In this document: one piece after another, positions 17,261 to 26,440 of the stretch
Layout of the letters: each line of letters starts with the position of its first letter
Numbering within the stretch: position 1 is the first letter of the stretch
Source: Microvirga sp052114605
GTDB lineage: Bacteria > Pseudomonadota > Alphaproteobacteria > Rhizobiales > Beijerinckiaceae
Assembly: GCF_052114605.1 (NCBI RefSeq)
Contig: NZ_JBFRFB010000003.1
Location: 186,001-250,000 of the forward strand
Direction of reading: 5' to 3'
Length of the DNA stretch: 64,000 bases
Notes under the pieces: generated by a model
Told to the model about the DNA's origin: nothing
The model's database searches: none
Seen by the model: the letters and a program-made list of their open reading frames with translations, nothing else
Position numbers and translations under genes: made by a program

Positions 17261-18847
17261 ATGAGCAGCTTGCGCAATATCCTGCGGGCCTTTCTTCTGC
17301 TGATTGTCATGGTATCGGGCGCAGTCGCCGGTCCCTATGAAGTTGCGTTGCCTAAGTTCGCCACAGACAATTACTCCGATACCGATGAAGGGCTCGCCGC
17401 CATTGCTGTCAGCGGGCATGCGCTGGCCTTGCCTCTTGTCGAGGCATTGCGCGATGGCAGGCTCATGGTCGGCACCGGCAAAGTCTATATCAAGGATGCT
17501 TCAGGTAATCTCATTGATGCCGCGACCGGGCAAACCGCCTCTGCCGACAATCTGAAGGCCGTCCGTATCAACAACCGCGTTCGCCGAGCCATCGAAGCCG
17601 CACTCGGCAGCCTGACCTTGCTGAGTGCCGATGCCGGAACCCGGCTTAGCGCCGCTCGAGCCGTCTTCCGCTCGCGGGACGCTGCGGCGCTGCCCGCGCT
17701 TGAGTCGGCCATTATCCAAGAACGTGATGCGAAGATTCGTGCTGCGCTTGAAAGTGCTCGTGCGGCCATCGTTCTCAATAGATCCGACGCCTCTGAAGCA
17801 GAGAAAGTTTCCGCTGTTGCAACGTTGCGCGCGCAAGGCAACCAGGATGCGCTCGCCGTTCTTTCCAATCTCCCTATGGGTACGCCAGCTATGGTGGCGA
17901 AAGCGGCAGGTAATGCTGCGGAAGACATTCGAACGCAGCTTGCCTTTTGGGGCGGGCTTCAAAATGTCTGGTACGGCGTTTCCCTGGGCTCCGTTCTCCT
18001 GCTCGCCGCTATCGGCTTGGCGATCACCTTCGGAACCATGGGCGTCATCAACATGGCCCATGGTGAAATGGTCATGATTGGAGCCTACACCACCTTCGTG
18101 GTGCAGGAGATCATTCGCGTCAACGCACCAAATCTGTTCGGAGTATCGCTGTTCATCGCGGTGCCGCTTGCGTTTCTGATCGCAGGATCGGTCGGCATCC
18201 TCATCGAGCGCACCGTCATCCGGTTCCTCTACGGCCGCCCCCTCGAAACGCTCTTGGCGACATGGGGGTTGTCGCTCATGCTCCAGCAGGGAGTGCGCAC
18301 CATTTTCGGCCCCACCAATCGCGAGGTCGGCACGCCAGCCTGGATGAGCGGGGCGCTTGAGCTGGGCGGTTTGAGCCTGACATACAATCGCATCGCGATC
18401 GTCGTCTTCGCCTTCGTGGTCTTCGCGATCCTGTTGCTTGTCATGCGATATACGTCGCTGGGGCTTTATGTCCGTGCCGTCACGCAGAACAGGCGCATGG
18501 CGGGTTCCATCGGCATCCGCACCAACCGCATCGATGCACTGGCATTCGGTCTAGGATCGGGCGTGGCCGGCATTGCCGGTGTCGCGCTTTCGCAGATCGA
18601 CAATGTGAGTCCCAATCTCGGTCAGGGTTATATCATCGACAGCTTCATGGTCGTCGTGTTCGGTGGCGTGGGCAATCTCTGGGGGACCCTCGTCGGGGCA
18701 ATGATGCTCGGCATCGCGAACAAGCTTCTTGAGCCATTTGCCGGAGCCGTGCTGGGTAAGATTACCCTGCTCGTGGCCATCATCCTTTTCATCCAACGAC
18801 GTCCACGCGGTCTGTTCGCGTTGAGGGGAAGGGCGGTTGAAGCATGA
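17261..18847 (+). CDS. urtB: Urea ABC transporter permease UrtB
   Basis: UrtB is one of two inner-membrane permeases for urea. The 528-residue protein is long because, as usual for UrtB, a signal peptide and a soluble N-terminal domain of about 200 residues precede a LivH-type permease. The permease part starts near QNVWYGVSLGSVLLLAAIGLAITFG and includes the MGVINMAHGEMVMIGAY block. I chose the ATG at 17261 because MSSLRNILRAFLLLIVMVSG is a credible signal peptide. The open frame upstream overlaps urtA. The stop overlaps the urtC start (ATGA). Confidence 0.93.
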   Translation: MSSLRNILRAFLLLIVMVSGAVAGPYEVALPKFATDNYSDTDEGLAAIAVSGHALALPLVEALRDGRLMVGTGKVYIKDASGNLIDAATGQTASADNLKAVRINNRVRRAIEAALGSLTLLSADAGTRLSAARAVFRSRDAAALPALESAIIQERDAKIRAALESARAAIVLNRSDASEAEKVSAVATLRAQGNQDALAVLSNLPMGTPAMVAKAAGNAAEDIRTQLAFWGGLQNVWYGVSLGSVLLLAAIGLAITFGTMGVINMAHGEMVMIGAYTTFVVQEIIRVNAPNLFGVSLFIAVPLAFLIAGSVGILIERTVIRFLYGRPLETLLATWGLSLMLQQGVRTIFGPTNREVGTPAWMSGALELGGLSLTYNRIAIVVFAFVVFAILLLVMRYTSLGLYVRAVTQNRRMAGSIGIRTNRIDALAFGLGSGVAGIAGVALSQIDNVSPNLGQGYIIDSFMVVVFGGVGNLWGTLVGAMMLGIANKLLEPFAGAVLGKITLLVAIILFIQRRPRGLFALRGRAVEA

Positions 18848-19980
18848 ACACGAAGTCCGTGCTTGATCGGCAGAGCATCGTTGTCCTCACCCTCCTTGGG
18901 GCGGCAGCCATTCTCGTTCCTATTCTCAACGGCATCGTGCCTCCAAGTTCGCCGTTCCATGTGCCTGACTACATGGTGCCGCTACTGGGCAAGTATATTT
19001 GCTTTGCGCTGTTGGCCCTCTCCGTCGATCTGATCTGGGGTTTCTGCGGCATTCTCTCTTTGGGTCACGGGGCATTCTTTGCTCTCGGCGGATATGCCAT
19101 GGGCATGTACCTCATGCGCCAGATCGGCCCGAGAGGCGTCTACTCACATCCTGAGCTGCCGGATTTCATGGTCTTCCTGAATTGGAAGGAACTCCCCTGG
19201 TTCTGGCATGGCTTCGACTGGTTTCCCTTCGCGGCACTGATGGTCCTGGCCGTTCCCGGGTTGCTGGCATTCGTGTTCGGGTGGTTCGCCTTCCGCTCTC
19301 GTGTCACAGGGGTCTATTTATCCATCATCACCCAGGCCATGACTTTCGCGCTCATGCTGGCCTTCTTCCGGAATGACATGGGCTTCGGCGGAAACAATGG
19401 CTTGACGGATTTCAAGGACATTCTCGGCTTTCCGCTTCAAGCAGCCTCGACCCGCATCGTACTCTTCATCCTCTCGGTCATTGCCTTGATTCTCGGTTAC
19501 CTCTTGTGCCGCTGGGCGGTCAGCTCGAAATTCGGCAAAGTGCTCGTTGCCGTACGCGATGCGGAAAGTCGGACACGATTTCTTGGTTATCGCGTGGAGC
19601 ACTATAAACTGGCGGTGTTCACTCTGTCTGCCATGTTGGCAGGTATCGCCGGTGCCCTTTACGTCCCGCAGGTCGGAATCATCAATCCAAGCGAGTTCGC
19701 TCCAGCCAATTCCATCGAATTGGTAATCTGGGTTGCCGTCGGTGGCCGTGGAACGCTCGCAGGCGCCATTCTTGGCGCTATCGTCGTCAATGCGGGCAAG
19801 ACCTGGTTTACGGGTGCACTGCCGGAATTCTGGCTTTTCGCGCTCGGCGGTCTGTTCGTTTTTGTCACACTATTCATGCCGCGTGGTCTGCTTGGAGCAG
19901 GGCAGGGCCTCTGGGAAAAGCTAAGGCTAAAACCCAGACCGGTGCAGCCAACTGAGACGATCACGCAGGCGGCGGAGTAG
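18844..19980 (+). CDS. urtC: Urea ABC transporter permease UrtC
   Basis: UrtC is the LivM-type partner permease, 378 residues with about ten predicted membrane segments. Family blocks include DLIWGFCGILSLGHGAFFALGGYAMGMYL and the EAA-like cytoplasmic loop before GVGGRGTL-type residues (WVAVGGRGTLAGAILGA). It overlaps urtB by four bases and precedes urtD by three bases, so all five transporter genes are one transcript. The order urtABCDE followed by urease genes assigns urea as substrate. Confidence 0.94.
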   Translation: MNTKSVLDRQSIVVLTLLGAAAILVPILNGIVPPSSPFHVPDYMVPLLGKYICFALLALSVDLIWGFCGILSLGHGAFFALGGYAMGMYLMRQIGPRGVYSHPELPDFMVFLNWKELPWFWHGFDWFPFAALMVLAVPGLLAFVFGWFAFRSRVTGVYLSIITQAMTFALMLAFFRNDMGFGGNNGLTDFKDILGFPLQAASTRIVLFILSVIALILGYLLCRWAVSSKFGKVLVAVRDAESRTRFLGYRVEHYKLAVFTLSAMLAGIAGALYVPQVGIINPSEFAPANSIELVIWVAVGGRGTLAGAILGAIVVNAGKTWFTGALPEFWLFALGGLFVFVTLFMPRGLLGAGQGLWEKLRLKPRPVQPTETITQAAE

Positions 19981-19983
19981 AAT

Positions 19984-20736
19984 ATGAGCGCACCCGTCAC
20001 GCCGGCTCTTCTCTATCTCGACAATGTCACCGTCTCCTTCGATGGTTTTCGCGCTCTGAACGCCTTGTCTCTCGCCATCGATCACGCCGAGATGCGCGCC
20101 ATCATCGGGCCCAATGGTGCCGGTAAGACGACGATGATGGATGTGATTACCGGAAAGACGCGGCCCAATGAGGGCGTGGCCTTGTTCGAAGGGTCTCACG
20201 ATCTGACGTGTCTCGATGAAGCGGAGATTGCCGAGCTTGGGATCGGTCGTAAGTTTCAGACACCGACGGTGTTCGAGATGCATAGTGTCGAGGACAATCT
20301 GCTGCTTGCCATCAAGGATAACCGAAAACCCTTCGGGACTTTGTTCTCCAGACGAACGGGCAAAGAACGGGAGCGGATCGATGCCTTGCTTGAGCGCGTC
20401 CGCCTGACGGCGCACCGCTACCGGAAGGCAGGAGAATTGTCTCATGGACAAAAGCAATGGCTCGAAATCGGCATGCTTCTGGCGCAGGAGCCGAAGCTTC
20501 TTCTCATCGATGAGCCAGCAGCCGGAATGACCGATCAGGAAACGGCGGATACCGCTGAATTGCTGCGCGACATCGCGAGGACGAAAGCTGTCGTCGTGGT
20601 CGAGCACGACATGACATTCGTGCGCGATCTCGCTGTGAAGGTGACATGCCTCCATGAAGGCTCGGTTCTTGCCGAGGGCTCGCTCGATGCGGTCAGCGCG
20701 AATGAGCGCGTAGTCGAAGTTTATCTGGGCCGATGA
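19984..20736 (+). CDS. urtD: Urea ABC transporter ATP-binding protein UrtD
   Basis: UrtD is the LivG-like ATPase of the urea importer, 250 residues. Walker A GPNGAGKT is at residues 42-49, the signature is LSHGQKQWLEIG, Walker B is LLLIDEPAAGM, and the switch histidine lies in VVEHDM. The atypical signature LSHGQK is usual for UrtD and LivG proteins. A GGAG ribosome-binding site lies before the ATG. The gene overlaps urtE by four bases. Confidence 0.95.
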   Translation: MSAPVTPALLYLDNVTVSFDGFRALNALSLAIDHAEMRAIIGPNGAGKTTMMDVITGKTRPNEGVALFEGSHDLTCLDEAEIAELGIGRKFQTPTVFEMHSVEDNLLLAIKDNRKPFGTLFSRRTGKERERIDALLERVRLTAHRYRKAGELSHGQKQWLEIGMLLAQEPKLLLIDEPAAGMTDQETADTAELLRDIARTKAVVVVEHDMTFVRDLAVKVTCLHEGSVLAEGSLDAVSANERVVEVYLGR

Positions 20737-21434
20737 CGATGCTGAATGTCGATAATCTTTCATTGCATTATGGCGCTGCGCAAGCACTGCGCGCGGTCTC
20801 CATGGAAGCACCTGTCGGCGAGGTGACATGTGTGCTGGGGCGCAATGGTGTGGGCAAGACTTCGCTCTTACGTGCGATAGCCGGTCATAGGCCCATATCC
20901 GCTGGAGCAATCCGCTTTGACGGTCGGGATATCGTCAGAATGAAGCCCTTCGAGCGTGCGGCGCTCGGTATTGCCTATGTGCCGCAGGGCCGGGAGATCT
21001 TTCCGCTGCTCACTGTCAAGGAGAACCTCGAGACCGGCTTCGCGCCACTCAAGCGGGGGGAGAAGAACATCCCCGGTGAGGTATTCGAGCTCTTCCCGGT
21101 GCTGAAATCCATGCTCGGGCGGAGAGGAGGAGATCTCTCTGGGGGGCAGCAGCAGCAACTGGCAATCGGCCGTGCGCTCGTCACAAGGCCACGCCTTCTT
21201 GTCCTGGATGAGCCGACTGAGGGAATTCAACCGTCGATCATCAAGGATATCGGTCGGGCGATTGCATATCTGCGCGATCGCAAGGACATGGCCATTCTTC
21301 TGGTCGAGCAATATTTCGATTTTGCTCGCGAACTGACTGATCGGTTCGTGGTGATGGAGAGAGGCGAGATCGTCCAGCATGGCGATCGTGCGGCGCTTGA
21401 GGGAGACAATGTACGTCAACGCCTTGCCATCTGA
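20733..21434 (+). CDS. urtE: Urea ABC transporter ATP-binding protein UrtE
   Basis: UrtE is the LivF-like second ATPase, 233 residues. Walker A GRNGVGKT is at 36-43, the signature is DLSGGQQQQLAIGRAL, and Walker B is LLVLDEPTEGIQPSI. The start ATGACGATG overlaps the urtD stop; the second ATG two codons later is an alternative. The 3' end overlaps ureD by 26 bases, tying transport and urease genes together translationally. Confidence 0.95.
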   Translation: MTMLNVDNLSLHYGAAQALRAVSMEAPVGEVTCVLGRNGVGKTSLLRAIAGHRPISAGAIRFDGRDIVRMKPFERAALGIAYVPQGREIFPLLTVKENLETGFAPLKRGEKNIPGEVFELFPVLKSMLGRRGGDLSGGQQQQLAIGRALVTRPRLLVLDEPTEGIQPSIIKDIGRAIAYLRDRKDMAILLVEQYFDFARELTDRFVVMERGEIVQHGDRAALEGDNVRQRLAI

Positions 21435-22263
21435 CGGAGCACTTTCTTCTGCCGGTCCACAGCGCCAGCGCGCTATCGGCCGTGTCGCATTTACTGCGAT
21501 GGGGCTGGAGGGGCGTACGCGGCCCATGCGGATCGAAGAGAGCGGGTCCATGCGGATACGCCTGCCGAACCGGGAAGGGGCGGATCTCGATGCAGTACTC
21601 GTCAATACGGCGGGAGGGATTGCTTGCGGCGATCACTTCATTGTCGAGATCGATGCGCGCTCCGAAGCGTCGGTCACCGTTGCGACACCGGCGGCGGAAA
21701 AGGTCTACAGGTCTGACGGTCTCGTCGCAGAACTTGCGGTCAAGCTAAATGTCCAGGCAGGAGCCCGGATCGATTGGCTGCCGCAGGAAACGCTTTTGTT
21801 CAACGAGGCGCGCCTCATTCGGCGGCTCGATGCCGAGATGGCCGATGATGCCAAGCTCACTCTTTTCGAAGCGGTCGTCTTCGGACGAGAGGCCCGCAAT
21901 GAGCAGATCGTTAGCGGATTTTTCGAGGACCGTTGGCGGATCCGGAGAGGCGGGCGTCTCATCTATGCCGATACGCTGCGTCTTTCAGGGCCTATTGCCG
22001 ATCTTCTGCAGAAGCCCAGCGTCGGCAATGGTGCGCGCGCTATCGCAACTCTGATCCATGTAGCACCGGATGCCGAGGCACGCCTCGAAACCGTGCGGGG
22101 GATGTTGGCAACCACTGATCGATGCGACGCTGCAGCGAGCGCGTGGAATGGCATGCTTGCCGTGCGCTTTTGCGCTGAGACCATCGAGGCCTTGCGGCGG
22201 TCTGCCTGTTCCTTTCTTCTCGCATTTCGTGGCGAGCCATTGCCTCGCGTCTGGCTCAGCTAG
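21409..22263 (+). CDS. ureD: Urease accessory protein UreD
   Basis: UreD, with UreF and UreG, loads nickel into apo-urease. The 284-residue product contains the family blocks NTAGGIACGDHF, TPAAEKVYRS and DWLPQETLLFNEARL. The ATG at 21409 follows GAGGGAGAC and overlaps urtE by 26 bases. The earlier in-frame ATG at 21379 would overlap more and has no better ribosome-binding site. It is the first gene of the urease set and shares the urt transcript. Confidence 0.93.
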   Translation: MYVNALPSDGALSSAGPQRQRAIGRVAFTAMGLEGRTRPMRIEESGSMRIRLPNREGADLDAVLVNTAGGIACGDHFIVEIDARSEASVTVATPAAEKVYRSDGLVAELAVKLNVQAGARIDWLPQETLLFNEARLIRRLDAEMADDAKLTLFEAVVFGREARNEQIVSGFFEDRWRIRRGGRLIYADTLRLSGPIADLLQKPSVGNGARAIATLIHVAPDAEARLETVRGMLATTDRCDAAASAWNGMLAVRFCAETIEALRRSACSFLLAFRGEPLPRVWLS

Positions 22264-22272
22264 GATCATACC

Positions 22273-22893
22273 ATGCAGCTTACCCCCCGTGAAAAAGACA
22301 AGCTTCTCATCGCCATGGCCGCCATGGTTGCGCGCCGGCGCCTCGAACGCGGCGTGAAGCTCAATCATCCCGAAGCCATCGCGCTCATCACCGATACAGT
22401 TGTGGAGGGTGCGCGCGACGGCCGTTCCGTCGCAGAGCTTATGGAAGCCGGTGCGCATGTGGTAAGCGCCGATCAAGTGATGGAAGGCGTCGCGGAAATG
22501 ATCCATGACGTCCAGGTGGAAGCAACCTTTCCGGATGGTACAAAGCTTGTCACGGTGCATCACCCCATCCGCGGCGCGGCTTCGAAGGATATTCCTGGCC
22601 AGGTGACGGCGCTCGATGGCGAGATTGTTTTCAATGAGGGTGCGGAGCGCACTGTTCTAACCGTCGCCAATAAAGGGGATCGCCCCATACAGGTGGGCAG
22701 CCATTACCATTTCCACGAAACGAATTCTGCCCTGTCGTTCGACCGTGAGAAAGCGCGCGGGATGCGTCTCGACATCGCGCCCGGTACGGCGGTGCGTTTC
22801 GAGCCCGGCTCGACGCGGGAGGTCGTGCTGATCCCGCTATTGGGCAAGCGCGAAGTTTACGGATTCCGCCAAAGTGTGATGGGAGCACTCTGA
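22273..22893 (+). CDS. ureA: Urease gamma-beta fusion subunit
   Basis: The 206-residue protein joins two urease structural subunits. Residues 1 to about 100 are UreA/gamma (MQLTPREKDKLLIAMAAMVA, HPEAIALITD, EGARDGRSVAELM). Residues about 106-206 are UreB/beta (PGQVTALDGEIVFNEG, GDRPIQVGSHYHFHETN, RLDIAPGTAVRFEPG). Most bacteria encode these separately. Fused forms are established in Helicobacter and occur in some alphaproteobacteria. The stop and the ureC start overlap as TGATG, favouring equal production of both chains. Confidence 0.95.
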   Translation: MQLTPREKDKLLIAMAAMVARRRLERGVKLNHPEAIALITDTVVEGARDGRSVAELMEAGAHVVSADQVMEGVAEMIHDVQVEATFPDGTKLVTVHHPIRGAASKDIPGQVTALDGEIVFNEGAERTVLTVANKGDRPIQVGSHYHFHETNSALSFDREKARGMRLDIAPGTAVRFEPGSTREVVLIPLLGKREVYGFRQSVMGAL

Positions 22894-24620
22894 TGTCGAA
22901 TATACGAAAGCCCGCTTCCCTCCCGCGCGCCGCTTATGCGGACATGTTCGGCCCCACGAAAGGGGACCGGATCCGCCTTGCGGATACGTCGCTTCAGATC
23001 GAGGTGGAGAAGGACTTCACCACCTATGGCGAGGAAGTGAAATTCGGTGGCGGAAAGGTCATCCGCGATGGCATGGGGCAGGCTCAGACCACGCGCGCTG
23101 CCGGATCCGTGGATACGGTGATCACTAATGCCGTGATCCTCGATCACTGGGGAGTCGTGAAAGCCGATATCGGTATCAAGGATGGTAGAATTGCTAGTCT
23201 CGGCAAAGCGGGAAATCCGGATGTGCAGCCCAATGTCGATATCATCATCGGGCCGGGAACGGAGATCATTGCCGGTGAGGGCAAGATCATCACGGCTGGC
23301 GGGTTCGATTCCCATATCCATTTTATTTGCCCGCAACAGATCGAAGAAGCGCTCATGTCCGGCATCACGACGATGCTCGGCGGCGGAACGGGACCTGCGA
23401 CGGGAACATTCGCCACAACCTGTACGCCAGGCCCCTGGCATATCGCACGCATGATCGAGGCTACCGATGCCTTCCCGATGAACCTCGCATTCACAGGCAA
23501 GGGGAATGCATCGCAGCCGGGTGCGCTCGAGGAAATGATCCAGGCCGGTGCCTGTGCTCTGAAGCTGCATGAGGATTGGGGAACGACCCCTGCCGCCATC
23601 GATTGTTGTCTGTCGGTTGCCGATGCTTACGACGTTCAGGTGATGATCCACACCGATACGCTCAATGAATCGGGCTTTGTGGAAGATACGATTGCGGCCT
23701 TCAAGGGGCGGACCATACATGCTTTCCATACGGAGGGCGCTGGCGGTGGACACGCGCCGGATATCATCAAGGTGGCCGGACTGCCCAACGTGTTGCCGTC
23801 ATCCACCAATCCGACCCGCCCCTACACGGTTAACACCATCGATGAGCATCTCGACATGCTCATGGTCTGCCATCACCTTTCGCCATCGATTCCGGAGGAT
23901 CTGGCATTCGCCGAGAGCCGTATCCGCAAGGAAACCATCGCTGCGGAAGATATCCTCCACGACATCGGCGCTCTCTCGATGATGTCATCCGACAGTCAGG
24001 CCATGGGGCGCGTGGGCGAAGTCATCATTCGAACCTGGCAGACGGCTCACAAAATGAAGATTCAGCGTGGGGCGCTGCCAGGGGAAACGGGAGACAACGA
24101 TAATCTTCGCGCTCGCCGCTATATTGCGAAGTACACGATCAACCCGGCCATCGCGCATGGCGTATCCAGGCATGTCGGCTCAGTCGAGGTCGGAAAGCTG
24201 GCGGATCTCGTCGTCTGGACGCCGGCTTTCTTCGGGGTAAAGCCCGATCTCGTCATCAAGGGCGGCAGCATCGCCGCAGCGCTCATGGGTGATCCGAACG
24301 CATCGATCCCGACGCCGCAGCCCGTCCATTATCGTCCGATGTTCGGTGCCTATGGCCGAGCCCTGTCGGCAACCTCGCTCACCTTCGTGTCTAAGGCCGC
24401 CGTGGAGAATGGACTGGCCGCAAGGCTCGGTGTTCAGAAGCAGCTTGTCGCAGTCGAGAATGTGCGTGGCGGGATCGGCAAGAAGGATATGATCTTGAAC
24501 GACGCGACCCCCGATATCGAAGTCGATCCCGAGACCTATGACGTTCGAGCCGACGGTGAGCTGCTGGTTTGCGAGCCGGCGAAGGTTCTTCCCATGGCTC
24601 AACGCTACTTTCTGTTCTGA
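22893..24620 (+). CDS. ureC: Urease alpha (catalytic) subunit
   Basis: UreC carries the dinickel site that hydrolyses urea to ammonia and carbamate. The 575-residue chain is of normal length (about 570). The nickel-binding HIHFICPQQ motif, the carbamylated lysine K224 in LKLHEDWG, HTEGAGGGHAPD, the catalytic flap MVCHHLSPSIPEDLAFAE and metal ligand D367 in SSDSQAMGR are all present, so the enzyme should be active. GGGAG precedes the start. It sits between the fused ureAB gene and ureE. Confidence 0.97.
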   Translation: MSNIRKPASLPRAAYADMFGPTKGDRIRLADTSLQIEVEKDFTTYGEEVKFGGGKVIRDGMGQAQTTRAAGSVDTVITNAVILDHWGVVKADIGIKDGRIASLGKAGNPDVQPNVDIIIGPGTEIIAGEGKIITAGGFDSHIHFICPQQIEEALMSGITTMLGGGTGPATGTFATTCTPGPWHIARMIEATDAFPMNLAFTGKGNASQPGALEEMIQAGACALKLHEDWGTTPAAIDCCLSVADAYDVQVMIHTDTLNESGFVEDTIAAFKGRTIHAFHTEGAGGGHAPDIIKVAGLPNVLPSSTNPTRPYTVNTIDEHLDMLMVCHHLSPSIPEDLAFAESRIRKETIAAEDILHDIGALSMMSSDSQAMGRVGEVIIRTWQTAHKMKIQRGALPGETGDNDNLRARRYIAKYTINPAIAHGVSRHVGSVEVGKLADLVVWTPAFFGVKPDLVIKGGSIAAALMGDPNASIPTPQPVHYRPMFGAYGRALSATSLTFVSKAAVENGLAARLGVQKQLVAVENVRGGIGKKDMILNDATPDIEVDPETYDVRADGELLVCEPAKVLPMAQRYFLF

Positions 24621-24621
24621 C

Positions 24622-25104
24622 ATGATCCGCGCAACATCCATCATCCGCCGAGCTTCCGTCGATCATGATCGCATCGTCGATGTGATCACTCTTGACCATG
24701 GAGACCGGCACCGCCGCCGCATCGTTCTCAGCGCCGATGGCGGCACGACCTTCCTGCTGGACCTCGACAAGGCTGACATTCTGGAGGATGGCGACGCGAT
24801 CCGGCTGGATTCCGGCTGGCTCGTGGAGGTGAGGGCGGCCTCTGAAAGGCTCGTCGAGATCAAGGCGGGCGATCCTCTCGAGCTTCTGACCCTGGCATGG
24901 CACATCGGCAATCGTCACGTGCCCGCGGAGATCTTAAAGGACACGATCTATATTGGTTACGACCACGTACTGGTCGACATGTTGCGTGGCTTGGGCGCTC
25001 AAGTCGAACTCGTCGAGCGTCCCTTTCGACCTGTTCGCGGGGCTTATCACCAGGAGCACGGTTCGCATGGTGCTCACCACCATCACGGGCACGGGCATGG
25101 ATGA
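24622..25104 (+). CDS. ureE: Urease accessory protein UreE (nickel chaperone)
   Basis: UreE carries nickel to the UreDFG-urease complex. The 160-residue product has the N-terminal UreE fold, the central LAWHIGNRHVPAEI metal-site block and a C-terminal His-rich tail (HHHHGHGHG) that binds extra nickel. The ATG at 24622 starts one base after the ureC stop. No clear ribosome-binding site is present, which suggests coupling to ureC translation. The 3' end overlaps ureF by eight bases. Confidence 0.93.
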   Translation: MIRATSIIRRASVDHDRIVDVITLDHGDRHRRRIVLSADGGTTFLLDLDKADILEDGDAIRLDSGWLVEVRAASERLVEIKAGDPLELLTLAWHIGNRHVPAEILKDTIYIGYDHVLVDMLRGLGAQVELVERPFRPVRGAYHQEHGSHGAHHHHGHGHG

Positions 25105-25804
25105 TCTTGCTCGTAGCCATTCTAGGGGCGGAACGGCGACGGCGACGGCGATCTTGCCGCTCTTCGCGTGGCTGTCTCCTTCCTATCCCGTTGGCTGCTA
25201 TGCCTATTCCCATACGCTCGAATGGGCCGTGGAAGCAGGCGATGTCACCAATGAGGACACGCTGGTTGCATGGCTGGAAGACCTTCTGACACTTGGTCTC
25301 GGGCGAAACGATGCAATCCTGCTCAGCCATGCCTATCGCGCCGTTGAGACGGGTCATGCGGCGGAGCTCGAAGAGATCAACGAGCTTGCTCTGGCTCTTT
25401 CGCCATCTGCGGAGCTTTATCTCGAAACCAGCCAGCAGGGACGCAGTTTCCTCGATGCAACACTCGCCGCATGGCCGTCACCCCGGCTTATGCCGCTGGA
25501 GGGTGATGTGGCTTTCCCGGTCGCAATCGGCATGGCCGCTGCGGCTCATAACGTCCCGCTCGCAACGACCGTGCCCGCGTATCTGTTCGGATTGGTGCAG
25601 ACACTCGTCTCGGCTGCCATCCGGCTGGCGCCTATCGGGCAAACATCAGGCATTCGTGTGTGTGCTGCCTTATCGGGCACCGTTCATAGCGTCGCGCAGG
25701 CTGCATTGAATCAATCCCTGGATCAGATCGGCGGATCGACCTTTCGCGCCGATCTTGGATCCTTTCATCATGAGAACCAATATACGAGGCTGTTTCGATC
25801 ATGA
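25097..25804 (+). CDS. ureF: Urease accessory protein UreF
   Basis: UreF is the all-helical scaffold that regulates UreG GTPase activity during nickel insertion. The 235-residue product shows WLSPSYPVGCYAYSHTLEWAVEAG, the family N-terminal block, and PAYLFGLVQTLVSAAIRLAPIGQT. The ATG at 25097 gives an N-terminus of normal length and lies inside the ureE tail codons. The long open frame from 24953 is read-through of ureE in another frame. The stop overlaps the ureG start (ATGA). Confidence 0.93.
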   Translation: MDDLARSHSRGGTATATAILPLFAWLSPSYPVGCYAYSHTLEWAVEAGDVTNEDTLVAWLEDLLTLGLGRNDAILLSHAYRAVETGHAAELEEINELALALSPSAELYLETSQQGRSFLDATLAAWPSPRLMPLEGDVAFPVAIGMAAAAHNVPLATTVPAYLFGLVQTLVSAAIRLAPIGQTSGIRVCAALSGTVHSVAQAALNQSLDQIGGSTFRADLGSFHHENQYTRLFRS

Positions 25805-26424
25805 TTTCTCACACGGGACCCCTTCGCGTCGGCATCGGCGGGCCGGTCGGCTCAGGGAAGACCGCTCTGATGGAGGCCCTCTGCAAGACCTTCCGGGAGC
25901 GTTACGATATCTGTGCCATCACGAACGACATTTATACCAAGGAAGATGCGCGTCTTCTTTCCGTCGCGGGTGCGCTGCCTGAAGAGCGCATCATGGGCGT
26001 GGAGACAGGTGGCTGCCCGCACACGGCGATCCGTGAGGATGCCTCCATCAACCTGGCCGCGATTGCAACCATGCGCAAGCGCTTCCCCGCTCTCGATATC
26101 GTGCTCGTGGAATCCGGCGGAGACAATCTCGCCGCGACCTTTTCACCCGAACTCGCCGATCTGACGATTTACGTGATCGATGTGGCGGGTGGTGAAAAAA
26201 TTCCGCGAAAGGGCGGTCCGGGCATCACACGCTCGGATCTCCTCGTCGTCAACAAGATCGATCTCGCTCCTTATGTGGGCGCCGATCTTGCGATCATGGA
26301 AGAGGACACGAAGCGCATGCGTGGGCAGCGTCCTTACGTGTTCAGCAACATTCGTAGCGGCGTTGGCGTCGGTACCATCGCAAAGTTCATCGAGGAAGCC
26401 GGCGGCTTATCCGCGGCTGCGTAA
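25801..26424 (+). CDS. ureG: Urease accessory GTPase UreG
   Basis: UreG is the SIMIBI-class GTPase that powers nickel delivery to urease. The 207-residue product has the P-loop GPVGSGKT at residues 14-21, the conserved metal-binding CPH in TGGCPHTAIREDAS, ESGGDNLAATFSPELAD and the guanine motif NKID. It overlaps ureF by four bases and is followed after 16 bases by the nickel permease gene. Confidence 0.97.
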   Translation: MISHTGPLRVGIGGPVGSGKTALMEALCKTFRERYDICAITNDIYTKEDARLLSVAGALPEERIMGVETGGCPHTAIREDASINLAAIATMRKRFPALDIVLVESGGDNLAATFSPELADLTIYVIDVAGGEKIPRKGGPGITRSDLLVVNKIDLAPYVGADLAIMEEDTKRMRGQRPYVFSNIRSGVGVGTIAKFIEEAGGLSAAA

Positions 26425-26440
26425 ATCAAGGGGGCAGTCC

